Of a stretch of DNA of 43,632 bases, positions 8,269-17,640 are shown one piece after another (the stretch's first letter is position 1; the number at the start of each line of letters is the position of its first letter). A program made the position numbers and the translations under genes. Origin of the DNA: Gelidibacter salicanalis (GTDB taxonomy: Bacteria; Bacteroidota; Bacteroidia; Flavobacteriales; Flavobacteriaceae). The stretch spans positions 8,037-51,668 of the forward strand of contig NZ_JAEHJZ010000033.1 in the NCBI RefSeq assembly GCF_016469035.1. The letters are read 5' to 3'. Below the pieces are notes generated by a model. It did not search any database. It was not told the DNA's origin and saw only the letters and a program-made list of their open reading frames with translations.

Positions 8269-10203
8269 ATGAAGTGTTTTAGACATACAATTGCTTTAGG
8301 GCTTTTCGCTTTTGGTTTTTTCTCTACAGTATACGCTCAAGAGGTAGCTACGAATAATCAACATTTATTTGATAATGTGTCCTATCGCCAAGGCAATACC
8401 TATCGTACGGCTTCAGGCAAACCTGGGCCAGAATACTGGCAAAATTCAGCCGATTATAATTTGGAAGTGGCATTAGACGATAAAAATCATACCGTCTCCG
8501 GTACTGTTACAATTGATTATACTAACAACAGCCCAGAAGCCTTAGAATTTATTTGGCTTTATTTGGAACAGAATCGTTTTACTGAAACCTCTCGTGGGAC
8601 CTTAACGACTTCTGTTTTAGGAAGCCGTTACGCAGGGGATGTTGAAGGCGGATTTGAATTGTCCAATGTCTCTGCAAAAACGGAATCGGGGACTTCTTCA
8701 AAATATTTGGTAACTGATACCCGTATGCAACTTTTTCTTGACAAGCCTTTGGCACCTAGAGGAGGCCAGGTAACTATAAGTATGAACTTCAAATTTAAAG
8801 TTCCTGTAGAAGGGATGGATCGTATGGGACGATTAGAAACGGAAGCCGGAACCATTTATGCACTCGCACAATGGTACCCACGCGTGGCGGTATTTGATGA
8901 TGTTATGGGCTGGAATACGGAACCGTATTTAGGAGCCGGAGAGTTTTATTGTGAGTATGGAACCTTTGATGTCAAAATTACCGCTGCGGCAAATCAGACG
9001 GTGGTATGTTCTGGGATTTTACAAAATCCAAAAGAAGTGCTTACAAAAACGCAACAAGAGCGTTTTGCGAAGGCAGAAAAAAGTGATGAAACCGTTTATA
9101 TTATTAAGCCTGATGAGGTAGGCAAACTTAGGTGGCAAGCGAAACCGAATGGCACCCTGACCTGGCATTATAAAATGGAAAACACCCGCGATGTGGCTTG
9201 GGCTGCTTCAAAGGCATTTATCTGGGATGCCGGCCGTATGAATCTTGGAGATGGCAAAACCGGTTTGGCTCAATCAGTATATCCAAAAGAGAGTGCGGGA
9301 AAGGCTGCTTGGACACGGTCAACTGAATTTACTAAAGCTTCCGTAGAATTTTATTCCAATACCTACTTTCCTTATCCATATCACAACGCTATTAATGTAG
9401 CGGCAAGTGTAGGGGGGATGGAATATCCGGGCGTTAGTTTTTGTCATTATCAAAGTGTAGGCGCAGATTTATGGGGTGTTACAGATCACGAATTTGGGCA
9501 CAATTGGTTTCCGATGATTGTAGGGAGTAATGAGCGTCTCTACCCGTGGATGGATGAAGGTTTTAACACCTTTATCAATCATTACAGTACGGCGGCATTC
9601 AATAAAGGTGAATTCTCAACCTCAATAGATAAACCCCGTAATTTGGTTAATTATCTAACTTATGATAAACGCGAAGGTATTGAGACTGCTCCAGATGTCG
9701 CCAATGCCAGAAACTTAGTTTACACGGCCTATTATAAACCGGCGTCTGGATTGTTTATGCTTCGCGAATACATCTTAGGACCTGAGCGTTTTGACAATGC
9801 TTTTAATAGCTATATACGCCATTGGGCCTATAAACACCCACAACCCAACGACTTCTTTAATCATATGGAAAATGTAGCGGGTGAAAACCTGTCCTATTTC
9901 TGGAAAGGCTGGTTTTATGGGAATGGCAATATTGATATGGGAGTTGCCTCAGTGGAGGAGTATCAAGGTAATTACTTGATAACGGTTGAAAATAATGGCG
10001 AAATTCCGATGCCAGTAGAACTTCAGGTGATTTATTCAGATAACTCTACTGAAAATGTAAGACTTCCTGTTGAAATTTGGCAACGCGGGAATAGCTGGAG
10101 CCATCTCTTAAAAACGACCAAACAAGTGCAACGTGTAGTGTTAGACCCAAATAAAATGTTGGCGGACGTCAATATATTGAACGACACTTGGAATAAATTG
10201 TAA
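8269..10203 (+). CDS. Secreted M1-family zinc metallopeptidase
   Basis: This is a 644-residue aminopeptidase-type protein of the gluzincin M1 family, predicted to be exported by a signal peptide ending near residue 24 (VYAQ). The zinc site is complete: HEFGH at 407-411 followed by Glu430, exactly HEXXH-X18-E. An upstream GGMEYPG motif corresponds to the GAMEN-type substrate-binding loop. The N-terminal half (about 55-290) forms the usual beta-sandwich, and Tyr residues after the zinc site (YTAYYKP) may supply the transition-state tyrosine. The C-terminal 90 residues form a small beta domain. It is likely periplasmic or outer-membrane-associated and would trim peptides for nutrition. It stands alone and is followed by a terminator at 10455-10492. 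Confidence 0.93.
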   Translation: MKCFRHTIALGLFAFGFFSTVYAQEVATNNQHLFDNVSYRQGNTYRTASGKPGPEYWQNSADYNLEVALDDKNHTVSGTVTIDYTNNSPEALEFIWLYLEQNRFTETSRGTLTTSVLGSRYAGDVEGGFELSNVSAKTESGTSSKYLVTDTRMQLFLDKPLAPRGGQVTISMNFKFKVPVEGMDRMGRLETEAGTIYALAQWYPRVAVFDDVMGWNTEPYLGAGEFYCEYGTFDVKITAAANQTVVCSGILQNPKEVLTKTQQERFAKAEKSDETVYIIKPDEVGKLRWQAKPNGTLTWHYKMENTRDVAWAASKAFIWDAGRMNLGDGKTGLAQSVYPKESAGKAAWTRSTEFTKASVEFYSNTYFPYPYHNAINVAASVGGMEYPGVSFCHYQSVGADLWGVTDHEFGHNWFPMIVGSNERLYPWMDEGFNTFINHYSTAAFNKGEFSTSIDKPRNLVNYLTYDKREGIETAPDVANARNLVYTAYYKPASGLFMLREYILGPERFDNAFNSYIRHWAYKHPQPNDFFNHMENVAGENLSYFWKGWFYGNGNIDMGVASVEEYQGNYLITVENNGEIPMPVELQVIYSDNSTENVRLPVEIWQRGNSWSHLLKTTKQVQRVVLDPNKMLADVNILNDTWNKL

Positions 10204-10234
10204 GTTTTAATTGTAAATCATTGTTGTCCAATAA

Positions 10235-10267
10235 AGAATCAAGACCGCTACGCTTCTAGAATCAAGA
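10235..10267. repeat. Short interspersed-type repeat with paired AGAATCAAGA
   Basis: Two direct copies of AGAATCAAGA (10235-10244 and 10258-10267) flank the 13-base spacer CCGCTACGCTTCT. Elements of this look occur between genes in some flavobacterial genomes, from general recollection and not checked. It lies in the 3' intergenic region of the M1 peptidase gene. I see no other copy in this window. Confidence 0.45.
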
Positions 10268-10454
10268 ATAAAGATGTGCTTGCAACTAACTGACAAACAA
10301 CGATCGTTTAAATTGCAATCACCAAATCAATCTCCGTAGAAATAGTTTCTAAAAAGCAAGGTCTCATTTCGAAATTGTTATAATGTCTCTTGCTTTAAAT
10401 GGGTTTGTTAATTTATAATTTGTTTTTACTGGACACTAAATGATTATAAATAAT

Positions 10455-10500
10455 AAAATGCCTCTATAATCTTTTGAATGTAGAGGCATTTTTTTGTTTT
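10455..10500 (+). terminator. Intrinsic terminator after the M1 peptidase
   Basis: AAAATGCCTCTA (10455-10466) pairs perfectly with TAGAGGCATTTT (10481-10492) over a 14-base loop, followed by a run of T. It is the likely end of the M1 transcript. The rest of 10204-10745 holds no gene I can support. Confidence 0.85.
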
Positions 10501-10745
10501 TATATTTTTTTAGGTGATTGAAGTACGCACTTGATACTCATAACTTCACTGTACAATGCCTCCAAATTAGGGATGCAACTGAGATTTTATTCTAAATAAC
10601 TTTTGTCATTTTCAATAAACGGAATATCTTTATAGGTTAAGTCATTAGTGTCTGACCTTCATAATCCTCGTTGTGGTTATTGACTTGTCTCTATTTTCTA
10701 ATGATTTTTGAAGTTAGAAATTTATATACAACTAATACCTACACG

Positions 10746-12161
10746 ATGAGTAATTCAAATAACAGAAGAAATTTTTTAAAGCTAACTGGATTAGCAGGAC
10801 TTGGTGTTGCAACGGGCGGATTTGTGAGTTGCAGTTCCACTTCGGGGATTATAGCCCCACCAAACATGGGGACTTCTCGTTTTAATATGTCAGGCTACGC
10901 TGCGCCTAAAATTGAAACCGTAAAGATTGGCTTTATCGGATTGGGAATGCGAGGTCCCGGAGCAGTGAAAAGGATGAGTTATATAGAAGGTGTTGAAATA
11001 AAGGCCTTATGCGATTTGCGACCTAAACAGGTAGAAACTGCCAAAAAATTATTGGATGGAACGCCGCACGACCCAAAGGTGTATAGTGGTAATGAAGATG
11101 CTTGGAAACAGATGATCGATACTGAAGATTTAGACCTGATCTATATCGCTACGCCGTGGGATTTGCACGTGCCCATGGCGGTATATGCAATGAATGCAGG
11201 ACGGCATGTAGCTGTTGAGGTGCCTGCAGCAAAAACTATAGATGAGTGCTGGGAATTGGTTGAGACTTCAGAAAGAACAAAAATGCATTGTATGATGCTT
11301 GAAAACTGTTGTTATGACTTTTTCGAATTATTGACACTTAATATGGCGCGCCAAGGTTATTTTGGAGATATTGTACATGGTGAAGGTGCCTACATCCATG
11401 ATCTTGTGGATTTAAATTTTGATAAGAACGGCTATGAAGATATGTGGCGCTTAAAGGAAAACATCGGACGTGACGGCAATCTTTATGCCACTCACGGATT
11501 GGGCCCTATTTGTCAGATTATGAATGTAAATAGAGGTGATCAAATGGATTACTTAACATCGCTTTCCAGCGCTGATTTTTCAATGCATAAAAAAGCGACG
11601 CAATTAGCTGCTAAAGATCCGTTTTTCAGTGAATTTGAAAATGCTAAGTACCGCGGAAATATGAACACTACCATCATTAAAACAAAGAATGGTAGAAGTA
11701 TGATGATGCAGCATGATGTCAGTTCGCCAAGACCATATTCTCGAATTCATATGGTGAGTGGTACGGAAGGTTTTGCTCAAAAATATCCAGAACCAGCTAA
11801 AATTTCAAAAGGGCACTCGTGGTTAAGTGAACAAGACTATAAAGCGGTAGAAGAAAAATATACACCAGAAATTGTGAGAAAAGTGGGCGACCTGGCAAAA
11901 CGGGTCGGCGGTCATGGCGGTATGGATTTTATTATGGATTGGCGATTAATTGACTGCTTGCGTAACGGACTTCCATTAGACCAAGACGTGTATGACGCGG
12001 CATTGTGGAGTGCTGTGACGCCTTTGAGCGAGCAATCCGTAGCCAACCGTTCAAATTCTATTGATGTACCAGATTTTACCCGAGGCCATTGGAAAACAAA
12101 TGCTCCTGTAGATATTAGCTTGACCGGTGGTGGGACTACCAATGTGCTTTTGGCTGATTAA
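10746..12161 (+). CDS. Tat-exported GFO/IDH/MocA-fold glycosidase, GH109-like
   Basis: This 471-residue protein looks like a GH109 family glycosidase (alpha-N-acetylgalactosaminidase type). That family uses NAD+ in a redox-assisted hydrolysis. The N-terminus has a twin-arginine signal (RRNFLK at 7-12) and a Cys at 29 that may be lipidated. A Rossmann motif GFIGLGMRG follows at 62-70. EVPAAKTIDECWELVE and GEGAYIHDL are typical of GH109 rather than of ordinary dehydrogenases. I start at the ATG at 10746, because upstream in-frame codons give no sensible signal. GH109 members vary in substrate, so the specificity here (GalNAc or otherwise) is not certain. It has its own terminator. Confidence 0.85.
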   Translation: MSNSNNRRNFLKLTGLAGLGVATGGFVSCSSTSGIIAPPNMGTSRFNMSGYAAPKIETVKIGFIGLGMRGPGAVKRMSYIEGVEIKALCDLRPKQVETAKKLLDGTPHDPKVYSGNEDAWKQMIDTEDLDLIYIATPWDLHVPMAVYAMNAGRHVAVEVPAAKTIDECWELVETSERTKMHCMMLENCCYDFFELLTLNMARQGYFGDIVHGEGAYIHDLVDLNFDKNGYEDMWRLKENIGRDGNLYATHGLGPICQIMNVNRGDQMDYLTSLSSADFSMHKKATQLAAKDPFFSEFENAKYRGNMNTTIIKTKNGRSMMMQHDVSSPRPYSRIHMVSGTEGFAQKYPEPAKISKGHSWLSEQDYKAVEEKYTPEIVRKVGDLAKRVGGHGGMDFIMDWRLIDCLRNGLPLDQDVYDAALWSAVTPLSEQSVANRSNSIDVPDFTRGHWKTNAPVDISLTGGGTTNVLLAD

Positions 12162-12203
12162 GATTTGCAAAAGAACCATTTGTTATGGCATTTGTATATG
12201 AGT

Positions 12204-12246
12204 AGCGTCCTTCTTAATTATTAACACAAGAAGGATGCTTTTTTTT
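12204..12246 (+). terminator. Intrinsic terminator after the GH109-like gene
   Basis: AGCGTCCTTCTT (12204-12215) pairs with AAGAAGGATGCT (12228-12239), with a single G-U pair, followed by an eight-T run. It separates this gene from the convergent antiporter gene. Confidence 0.85.
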
Positions 12247-12302
12247 ATTGTAGTGGATGATCCTGACGTCATTTAATTAATTTGCCCTGGTCAATAAACA
12301 AT

Positions 12303-14159
12303 TTATTCTTCTGATTTATGGCTGTCAATGGCGCTGCTGCTGATGTTAAGATCGCCTTCCAATACTTTTTCTTGCATGGCCATTTCCTCACGGGCCTTAA
12401 AAATATAATCCTTCCTGTCAGAGGATGTTTTGGCGAGACGTTCAAAACTTTCCATATCCAATTTGATGAATTTCTGAGCTTGCTCTTCAGTGGCTTTTTT
12501 ATCGAACCCCATATGGTATAATAAATCGCTAGCCAGCTTTACTGAGGTTAAAAAAGATTCTCTATAAATATGCTGTACCCCCATATTATAAAACTCGTAC
12601 GCGTCATATCTGTTTTTTGCGCGCACCATCAGTTGCAATTTCGGATATTTGGTCTTCAGTTTCTTTACTAAGTTCATGCTCACTTCCGGATCGTCTATTG
12701 CAGAGATCAAAAAATCGGCATCTGCAATTCCTGCGGATTCCAACAAGTCAAGTCGTGAAACATCGCCATAAAAAACATCAAAACCCATTTCTCTAAGATA
12801 ATCGACACGGTTAGAATTGGAGTCGATAACTGTGGACTCAATGCCATGGGCACGTAAAAATCGGCCGATGGTACTTCCAAAATGGCCAAAACCTAAAAGA
12901 ATAATCTTATGGTGTTTTTCAATTTTATCCATAGATTTCTCCTTTTCCTTAGTTCCAATTCTTGGTAAAAGTAAGCGCTCATTCATCATCCATAAAATTG
13001 GAGTGAGCGTCATGGTAAGTGCCGTAACCACCAAGAGGATATCATGTTCTTCTTGGCTGAAAATATTGAGTTGAAAAGCAAAGGATAGGAGGACAAACGC
13101 AAATTCTCCAATTTGAGACAGTCCCACTACCAGTAGCATACGTTGGTCTATTTTGAGTTTAAAAATCCATCCTACCAAAAAAAGCACCAGGGCTTTAACG
13201 ACAATCACACCAAGTACTAAAGAGATGATCAAAATTGGCTGTTCGGCAATCACTATAAAATTGATAGAGGCGCCTACTGCCATAAAAAACAATCCCAGGA
13301 GCAATCCTTTAAAGGGGTCTAAAGAGCTTTCCAGTTCATGCTTAAATTCGCTCGAGGCCAGAACCACGCCGCCAAGAAAGGCACCTAGGGCAGGACTCAA
13401 GCCTACCAATTCCATTAAAAAGGAAATCGAAAAAACAATTAATAATGCTGAAGCCACTAAGAGTTCGCGAACTCCTGTGCGAGAAACCAAACGCAACATA
13501 GGAACAATCAAATAGCGTCCAGATACAATAATGAGTACAATAGGCACAAAAATTGCCAAAGCATGCAACGCGATAGGTAAACTGTCAAGTAGGTTGGCTG
13601 ATGAGGTAGTAACCCCTTCATCCGTCAATTGTACTTCTGGAACAGTAGATAGGAGAGGGAGTGCGGCAATCATGAAAATAACCATGATATCCTGAAATAA
13701 TAATATTGAAAAGGATGAAGCGCCGTAAGTGGTGTTCATCAGGCCTTTTTCTTTATTGGTTTGAAGGGTAATGGCAGTAGAAGATAATGCCACAGCCATT
13801 GCAGCGGTTAGCGCCATTTTCCATTCCAGCCCAAAAAAATAACTAATTGCAAAAGTCAATGCCATGGTAGCAAAGACCTGTATGCTTCCCAAACCCAAAA
13901 TGGATTTTCTCATTTTCCAGAAGCTCCGAGGTTCTATTTCCAATCCAATTAAAAAAAGCATCATGACGACGCCAAATTCGGCAAAGGCCAGAATGTCTTC
14001 ACCTTCATGTTTTATAAATCCTAAAAGAAAAGGTCCAATCAACATTCCGGCCAAAAGATAACCGATGATAGAGCTGAGTCCAATTTTTTTTGCAATGGAT
14101 ACACAAATGACTCCACCAGTCAGGAAAATGATAGCTTCTAGAAGAATATTTCCGTTCAT
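12303..14159 (-). CDS. Monovalent cation:proton antiporter-2 (KefB/KefC-like)
   Basis: This 618-residue inner-membrane protein has about twelve transmembrane segments (residues 1-385) of the CPA2 Na+(K+)/H+ exchanger fold, beginning LLEAIIFLTGGVICVSIAKK. A cytoplasmic RCK/TrkA-N nucleotide-binding domain follows from about 415 (HKIILLGFGHFGSTIGRFL, with the GxGxxG Rossmann loop and acidic VIDSN). The last 80 residues are charged and helical, without a clear TrkA-C domain. It probably exchanges K+ or Na+ for protons in pH or osmotic control. Gating by glutathione adducts, as in Kef, is not supported by any accessory gene here. The gene is alone and divergent from the collagen-like gene. Confidence 0.9.
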   Translation of the reverse strand: MNGNILLEAIIFLTGGVICVSIAKKIGLSSIIGYLLAGMLIGPFLLGFIKHEGEDILAFAEFGVVMMLFLIGLEIEPRSFWKMRKSILGLGSIQVFATMALTFAISYFFGLEWKMALTAAMAVALSSTAITLQTNKEKGLMNTTYGASSFSILLFQDIMVIFMIAALPLLSTVPEVQLTDEGVTTSSANLLDSLPIALHALAIFVPIVLIIVSGRYLIVPMLRLVSRTGVRELLVASALLIVFSISFLMELVGLSPALGAFLGGVVLASSEFKHELESSLDPFKGLLLGLFFMAVGASINFIVIAEQPILIISLVLGVIVVKALVLFLVGWIFKLKIDQRMLLVVGLSQIGEFAFVLLSFAFQLNIFSQEEHDILLVVTALTMTLTPILWMMNERLLLPRIGTKEKEKSMDKIEKHHKIILLGFGHFGSTIGRFLRAHGIESTVIDSNSNRVDYLREMGFDVFYGDVSRLDLLESAGIADADFLISAIDDPEVSMNLVKKLKTKYPKLQLMVRAKNRYDAYEFYNMGVQHIYRESFLTSVKLASDLLYHMGFDKKATEEQAQKFIKLDMESFERLAKTSSDRKDYIFKAREEMAMQEKVLEGDLNISSSAIDSHKSEE

Positions 14160-14633
14160 TAATTTTTTTTATAAAATTAATCTTTTTAAAAAGAAAATTG
14201 AACAAACACTACACATCTCACCAAAGATTCCAAATTGAAGCCCCATAAAGGCATCAATCTATAGCCTAAAAACACTGTTCAACGCACTTTAATCCGTTTT
14301 ATTGCCTGACAAATTTTAGTTTTTCATCGAAAAAAGATGTCTTTTTAACGGAATTATTCAGAAATAGGCGTGCATTTCATCGAAAATATTGACAAATTAT
14401 TTTATTAAAATTAACATAAATACCTAGTTTATAAATTGTTACAAAACAAAATTAGAATATTTGTTTGACACTTTGTATTTTATTTAACACAAAGCTTGTA
14501 TAGGTATAAAATTCAGTATATTTTTGATACGTAATCTTTCAAGATGGTCTTTTTAAATTTTGAGCAAGGGATTACTCAATTTAAGTGCTTTCAACAAAAA
14601 TTATAATAAGAACATTTCTCACTTTAATTCACT
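14160..14633. other. Divergent promoter region with spaced direct repeats
   Basis: This 474-base gap between the divergent antiporter and collagen-like genes has no coding sequence I can support. It contains TTTCATCGAAAA twice (14322-14333 and 14375-14386), five helical turns apart (53 bases). Each copy is flanked by a GACAAATT element, placed before the first copy and after the second. This layout is typical of regulator-binding sites. It is very AT-rich toward the collagen-like gene start. Confidence 0.5.
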
Positions 14634-16175
14634 ATGAAAAAACTATTACTACTACTTACTTTACTAACAGGTAACTTTATTTTCGCACAGGTTGGCATTG
14701 GTACGGATGTGCCAAATGCTTCCTCACAATTAGAAATAAAATCTTCTAATAGAGGGGTTTTGATCCCGCAAATAGCATTAACGGGTACTACAGATCAAGA
14801 GACCATTACAGCAGGTAATGTCGAAAGTTTACTTGTTTACAACACGACTGACGGGAATGCTATGACTCCTGGTTATTATTATTGGAGTCAGGACAGCTGG
14901 AAAAAATTGTCTACAGGTATTGATGTGCCAGATAACATCGTTTATTACGATATTGTAAATAATCAATTTACAAGTATCAATCAAGATGGAGATGTTATAA
15001 TCATTGGCGATGCAGATCCTGAAACACTGACATTTTTGCGTCTTAATGCAGACGGATTTACTTTAGAGTATTCAGATGAAAAAGGCGCGCTGTCCCAAGT
15101 GGATTTAAGAGCGATTGTTAAAAATTTTGAAACTGTAACTTCGCTTGTCGACAACACAGATGGAACGATTACCTATACTAATGAAAGTAACGATAAAGTT
15201 GTTATTGACGTTGCTACGGGAATTCAAGGTCCAAAGGGAGATCCAGGTGAGCCAGGTGTTCAAGGGCCACAAGGTCCATTAGGACCAGTAGGTCCAAAAG
15301 GGGAAGATGGCATTAATTTTGGTGAACCAGGTCCTAAAGGAGATAAGGGTGATCCAGGTGTTGCAGGTCCAGCAGGTCCTCAAGGCCCAGCAGGCCCGAT
15401 AGGTCCACAAGGAGATTTAGGTCCAGAAGGTCCGGAAGGCCCAGTAGGTGATGAAGGCCCAAGAGGTATCCAAGGTTTACAAGGCATTCCTGGCCCACTG
15501 GGTCCAGCAGGTCCTGTAGGTCCAAGAGGTGAGACAGGTTTAGCCGGGCCACAAGGAATAAGAGGTCCAGAGGGTCCTCAAGGCTCTACAGGCCCTCAAG
15601 GTCCAATAGGTCCAGATGGTATTAGAGGTCCAGAAGGCCCTCAAGGTGCAACTGGTCCAGCAGGTCCTCAAGGTGATCAGGGTATAACAGGCGCAACTGG
15701 TGCAGCAGGACCCGAAGGTCCAGTGGGACCAACAGGATTGCAAGGTCCTAGAGGTTTGCAAGGTTTAAAAGGCGATACTGGAGCTCAAGGTGAAAAAGGA
15801 GATAAAGGTGATAAAGGAGATCAGGGAGAGCCAGGCGTTGGACAGCCAACTTTTTTCTATATGCCCCCAGTAATGATTTATACTGAAGCAAGTCAGGTTC
15901 CAGCAGGTGAAACCTTTGGCACAATTGATCTGTATGCTGAATACCAACAACAATTTGGTACGCCATTAGTTGTTAATCCTGGTGCCACCACTACAATTCC
16001 TGTACTTCCAAGTAGTCAATTGGACTATTCCGTGACCTGGTATGATACAACAATATTCGAAAATGTGGCTGTAAGCGATAGTGGAATATTAACGTATTCA
16101 GTAAAAGCTACTGCAGCTCCTGAAGATACAAGTAGCCCGTCAGAAATGACGATTGTACTGACTGTTAAACCATAG
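14634..16175 (+). CDS. Secreted collagen-like triple-helix repeat protein
   Basis: This 513-residue exported protein has a signal peptide ending at residue 19 (FIFAQ). A head domain common in flavobacterial surface proteins follows, with [19 protein letters not shown] and GVLIPQIAL. Residues 196-403 are 69 Gly-X-Y triplets ([12 protein letters not shown] and similar), broken only once, by one Phe after GIN around residue 229. This predicts a collagen triple helix and therefore a trimer. A C-terminal beta-like domain (about 405-513) follows. No T9SS sorting signal is obvious by eye. It heads a group with the CHU_C, PorP/SprF and OmpA-like genes, which suggests a surface fibre or adhesin. Proline is not expected to be hydroxylated in bacteria. 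Confidence 0.92.
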   Translation: MKKLLLLLTLLTGNFIFAQVGIGTDVPNASSQLEIKSSNRGVLIPQIALTGTTDQETITAGNVESLLVYNTTDGNAMTPGYYYWSQDSWKKLSTGIDVPDNIVYYDIVNNQFTSINQDGDVIIIGDADPETLTFLRLNADGFTLEYSDEKGALSQVDLRAIVKNFETVTSLVDNTDGTITYTNESNDKVVIDVATGIQGPKGDPGEPGVQGPQGPLGPVGPKGEDGINFGEPGPKGDKGDPGVAGPAGPQGPAGPIGPQGDLGPEGPEGPVGDEGPRGIQGLQGIPGPLGPAGPVGPRGETGLAGPQGIRGPEGPQGSTGPQGPIGPDGIRGPEGPQGATGPAGPQGDQGITGATGAAGPEGPVGPTGLQGPRGLQGLKGDTGAQGEKGDKGDKGDQGEPGVGQPTFFYMPPVMIYTEASQVPAGETFGTIDLYAEYQQQFGTPLVVNPGATTTIPVLPSSQLDYSVTWYDTTIFENVAVSDSGILTYSVKATAAPEDTSSPSEMTIVLTVKP

Positions 16176-16215
16176 CTAAGCGTGTTTTTTATATATAATT
16201 TAAATTAACCCAATC

Positions 16216-16304
16216 ATCATCCTGACTTTAGTTGGTTATATAAACGTCCATGGTTACTATTATTTAGCAAGCAAAGACGTGACTGATAAACTTGTCAGGG
16301 TGAT
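16216..16304 (+). other. Candidate structured RNA between the collagen-like and CHU_C genes
   Basis: In the 195-base gap, ATCATCCTGAC (16216-16226) pairs with GTCAGGGTGAT (16294-16304) with one wobble. A nested stem pairs ACGTC (16244-16248) with GACGT (16276-16280). The nested arrangement resembles a folded leader rather than a simple terminator, as no T-run follows. I do not recognise a known riboswitch class. Confidence 0.35.
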
Positions 16305-16394
16305 CATTGAAAGTTTAAAACGGCAAAATTTTAGCTGTTTGTATTTAAATTTTACCACTTAAAAAACACCATGCTCATAAAATATTATAGATTA

Positions 16395-17639
16395 ATGAAA
16401 AAATCTTTACTCCATTTAAGTGCCTTTTTACTATTTACCGGGGGTATGATGGCACAGACCACCAATGAAGGGATGCTTTACATAAGTGAAGGCACCCAAT
16501 TATCTACATTGGAACGTTTTAACAACCTTACTTCTGGAACATTTTATAATGACGGTGATGTATTGATCTATAGCCACTTTCAGAATGAAGGTATTGTAGA
16601 TTTTTACAAAAATACGGGACTTACCCGTTTTATCGGAACTGCCAGTCAAGAAATTAGCGGATCAAAAACGAGTTTTCTTTACAACGCGTTTTTCGACAAT
16701 AGAAGTAACAGTGTTCCTTTTAACATTTCCGGTAGTATAGACATTAGCGGACAAGCCAATTTATTTACTGGTATCCTAGACAATGACAATTTTGGAGGAG
16801 AAATTACCTTCAATACAGATGGCAATCATATCAATACTTCAAATGACAGCCATGTTGATGGTCCCGTTATCAAAGTTGGTAATAAAGACTTTACGTTTCC
16901 TATTGGAGATGCAGGGTATTATCGCTTAGGTGGTATTTCATCACCTGCGAATGCAACCGCCATTTTTGAAGGAAAATACTTTTTTGAAAATAGTAATGTC
17001 ATGTATTCCCACGATTTGAGAGCTGGGGTGATCTTAGAAATAGACAACCAAGAATATTGGACTATTGAAAAGCAATCTACAGCCGACGAGGATATCATGA
17101 TTACCCTGTCATGGGATGAGGCTACCACGCCACAATCTATGTTAGATGCTGCAGCCGAAAATGCACTTACTATTGTGCGTTGGGATGAAGCAACCAACAT
17201 GTGGGTAGATGAAGGTGGAGCTATAGACCTTACCAACAATACCGTTACTACTGCTGTAAATGATTTTGGTGTTGTAACATTGGGTCGTGTGCAATCTGAC
17301 TTAATTTTGCCATGTGGTCTTGTTATTTATAATTCTGTCACACCAAACGGGGATGGTCTTAATGACTTTTTCCTTATTGATCAATCCAATAATGATGACT
17401 GCGCAAGAAATATAAATGTGCAAGTCTTCAATAGATGGGGTGTTAAGGTTTTTGAAACCAATAACTATGGTGTTAATGGGAATGTCTTTAGTGGTTATTC
17501 TTCAGGAAGATTAACGCTTAAGGACTCTGAGTATTTACCATCCGGAACCTACTTCTACATTATTGAATATCAATACGGACCTGATGCAGAGAATAATTTT
17601 CACAAACAAGCTGGATATTTATATTTAAGTTCCAACTAA
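16395..17639 (+). CDS. Surface protein with gliding-motility-type C-terminal (CHU_C) domain
   Basis: This is a secreted protein of about 414 residues. I prefer the ATG at 16395 because MKKSLLHLSAFLLF is a clean signal peptide; an ATG at 16371 adds eight residues. The middle (about 30-300) is beta-rich, with FPIGDAGYYRLGGIS, a form seen in flavobacterial surface proteins. The C-terminus carries the CHU_C/gliding-motility-associated domain: NSVTPNGDGLNDFF, then VQVFNRWGVKVFE and PSGTYFYIIEY. That domain is a type B sorting signal for T9SS export in many members. The stop codon is one base from the next gene's start, so it is coupled with the PorP/SprF gene, which is known to assist export of such proteins. 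Confidence 0.88.
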   Translation: MKKSLLHLSAFLLFTGGMMAQTTNEGMLYISEGTQLSTLERFNNLTSGTFYNDGDVLIYSHFQNEGIVDFYKNTGLTRFIGTASQEISGSKTSFLYNAFFDNRSNSVPFNISGSIDISGQANLFTGILDNDNFGGEITFNTDGNHINTSNDSHVDGPVIKVGNKDFTFPIGDAGYYRLGGISSPANATAIFEGKYFFENSNVMYSHDLRAGVILEIDNQEYWTIEKQSTADEDIMITLSWDEATTPQSMLDAAAENALTIVRWDEATNMWVDEGGAIDLTNNTVTTAVNDFGVVTLGRVQSDLILPCGLVIYNSVTPNGDGLNDFFLIDQSNNDDCARNINVQVFNRWGVKVFETNNYGVNGNVFSGYSSGRLTLKDSEYLPSGTYFYIIEYQYGPDAENNFHKQAGYLYLSSN

Positions 17640-17640
17640 A

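Noticed and set aside
10671-10745. Upstream in-frame start for the GH109-like gene.
   Set aside because: It would put a hydrophobic 25-residue stretch before the twin-arginine signal, which is not expected for a Tat substrate.
15219-15842. Near-periodic DNA (GGTCCA-type units) that could look like a tandem or CRISPR-like repeat.
   Set aside because: It is in frame, coding and explained by Gly-X-Y triplets. Units are not identical and there are no spacers.
15334-15966. Minus-strand open frames rich in Leu and Asp opposite the collagen-like region.
   Set aside because: They are produced by the regular Gly-X-Y codon pattern on the other strand and have no independent support.
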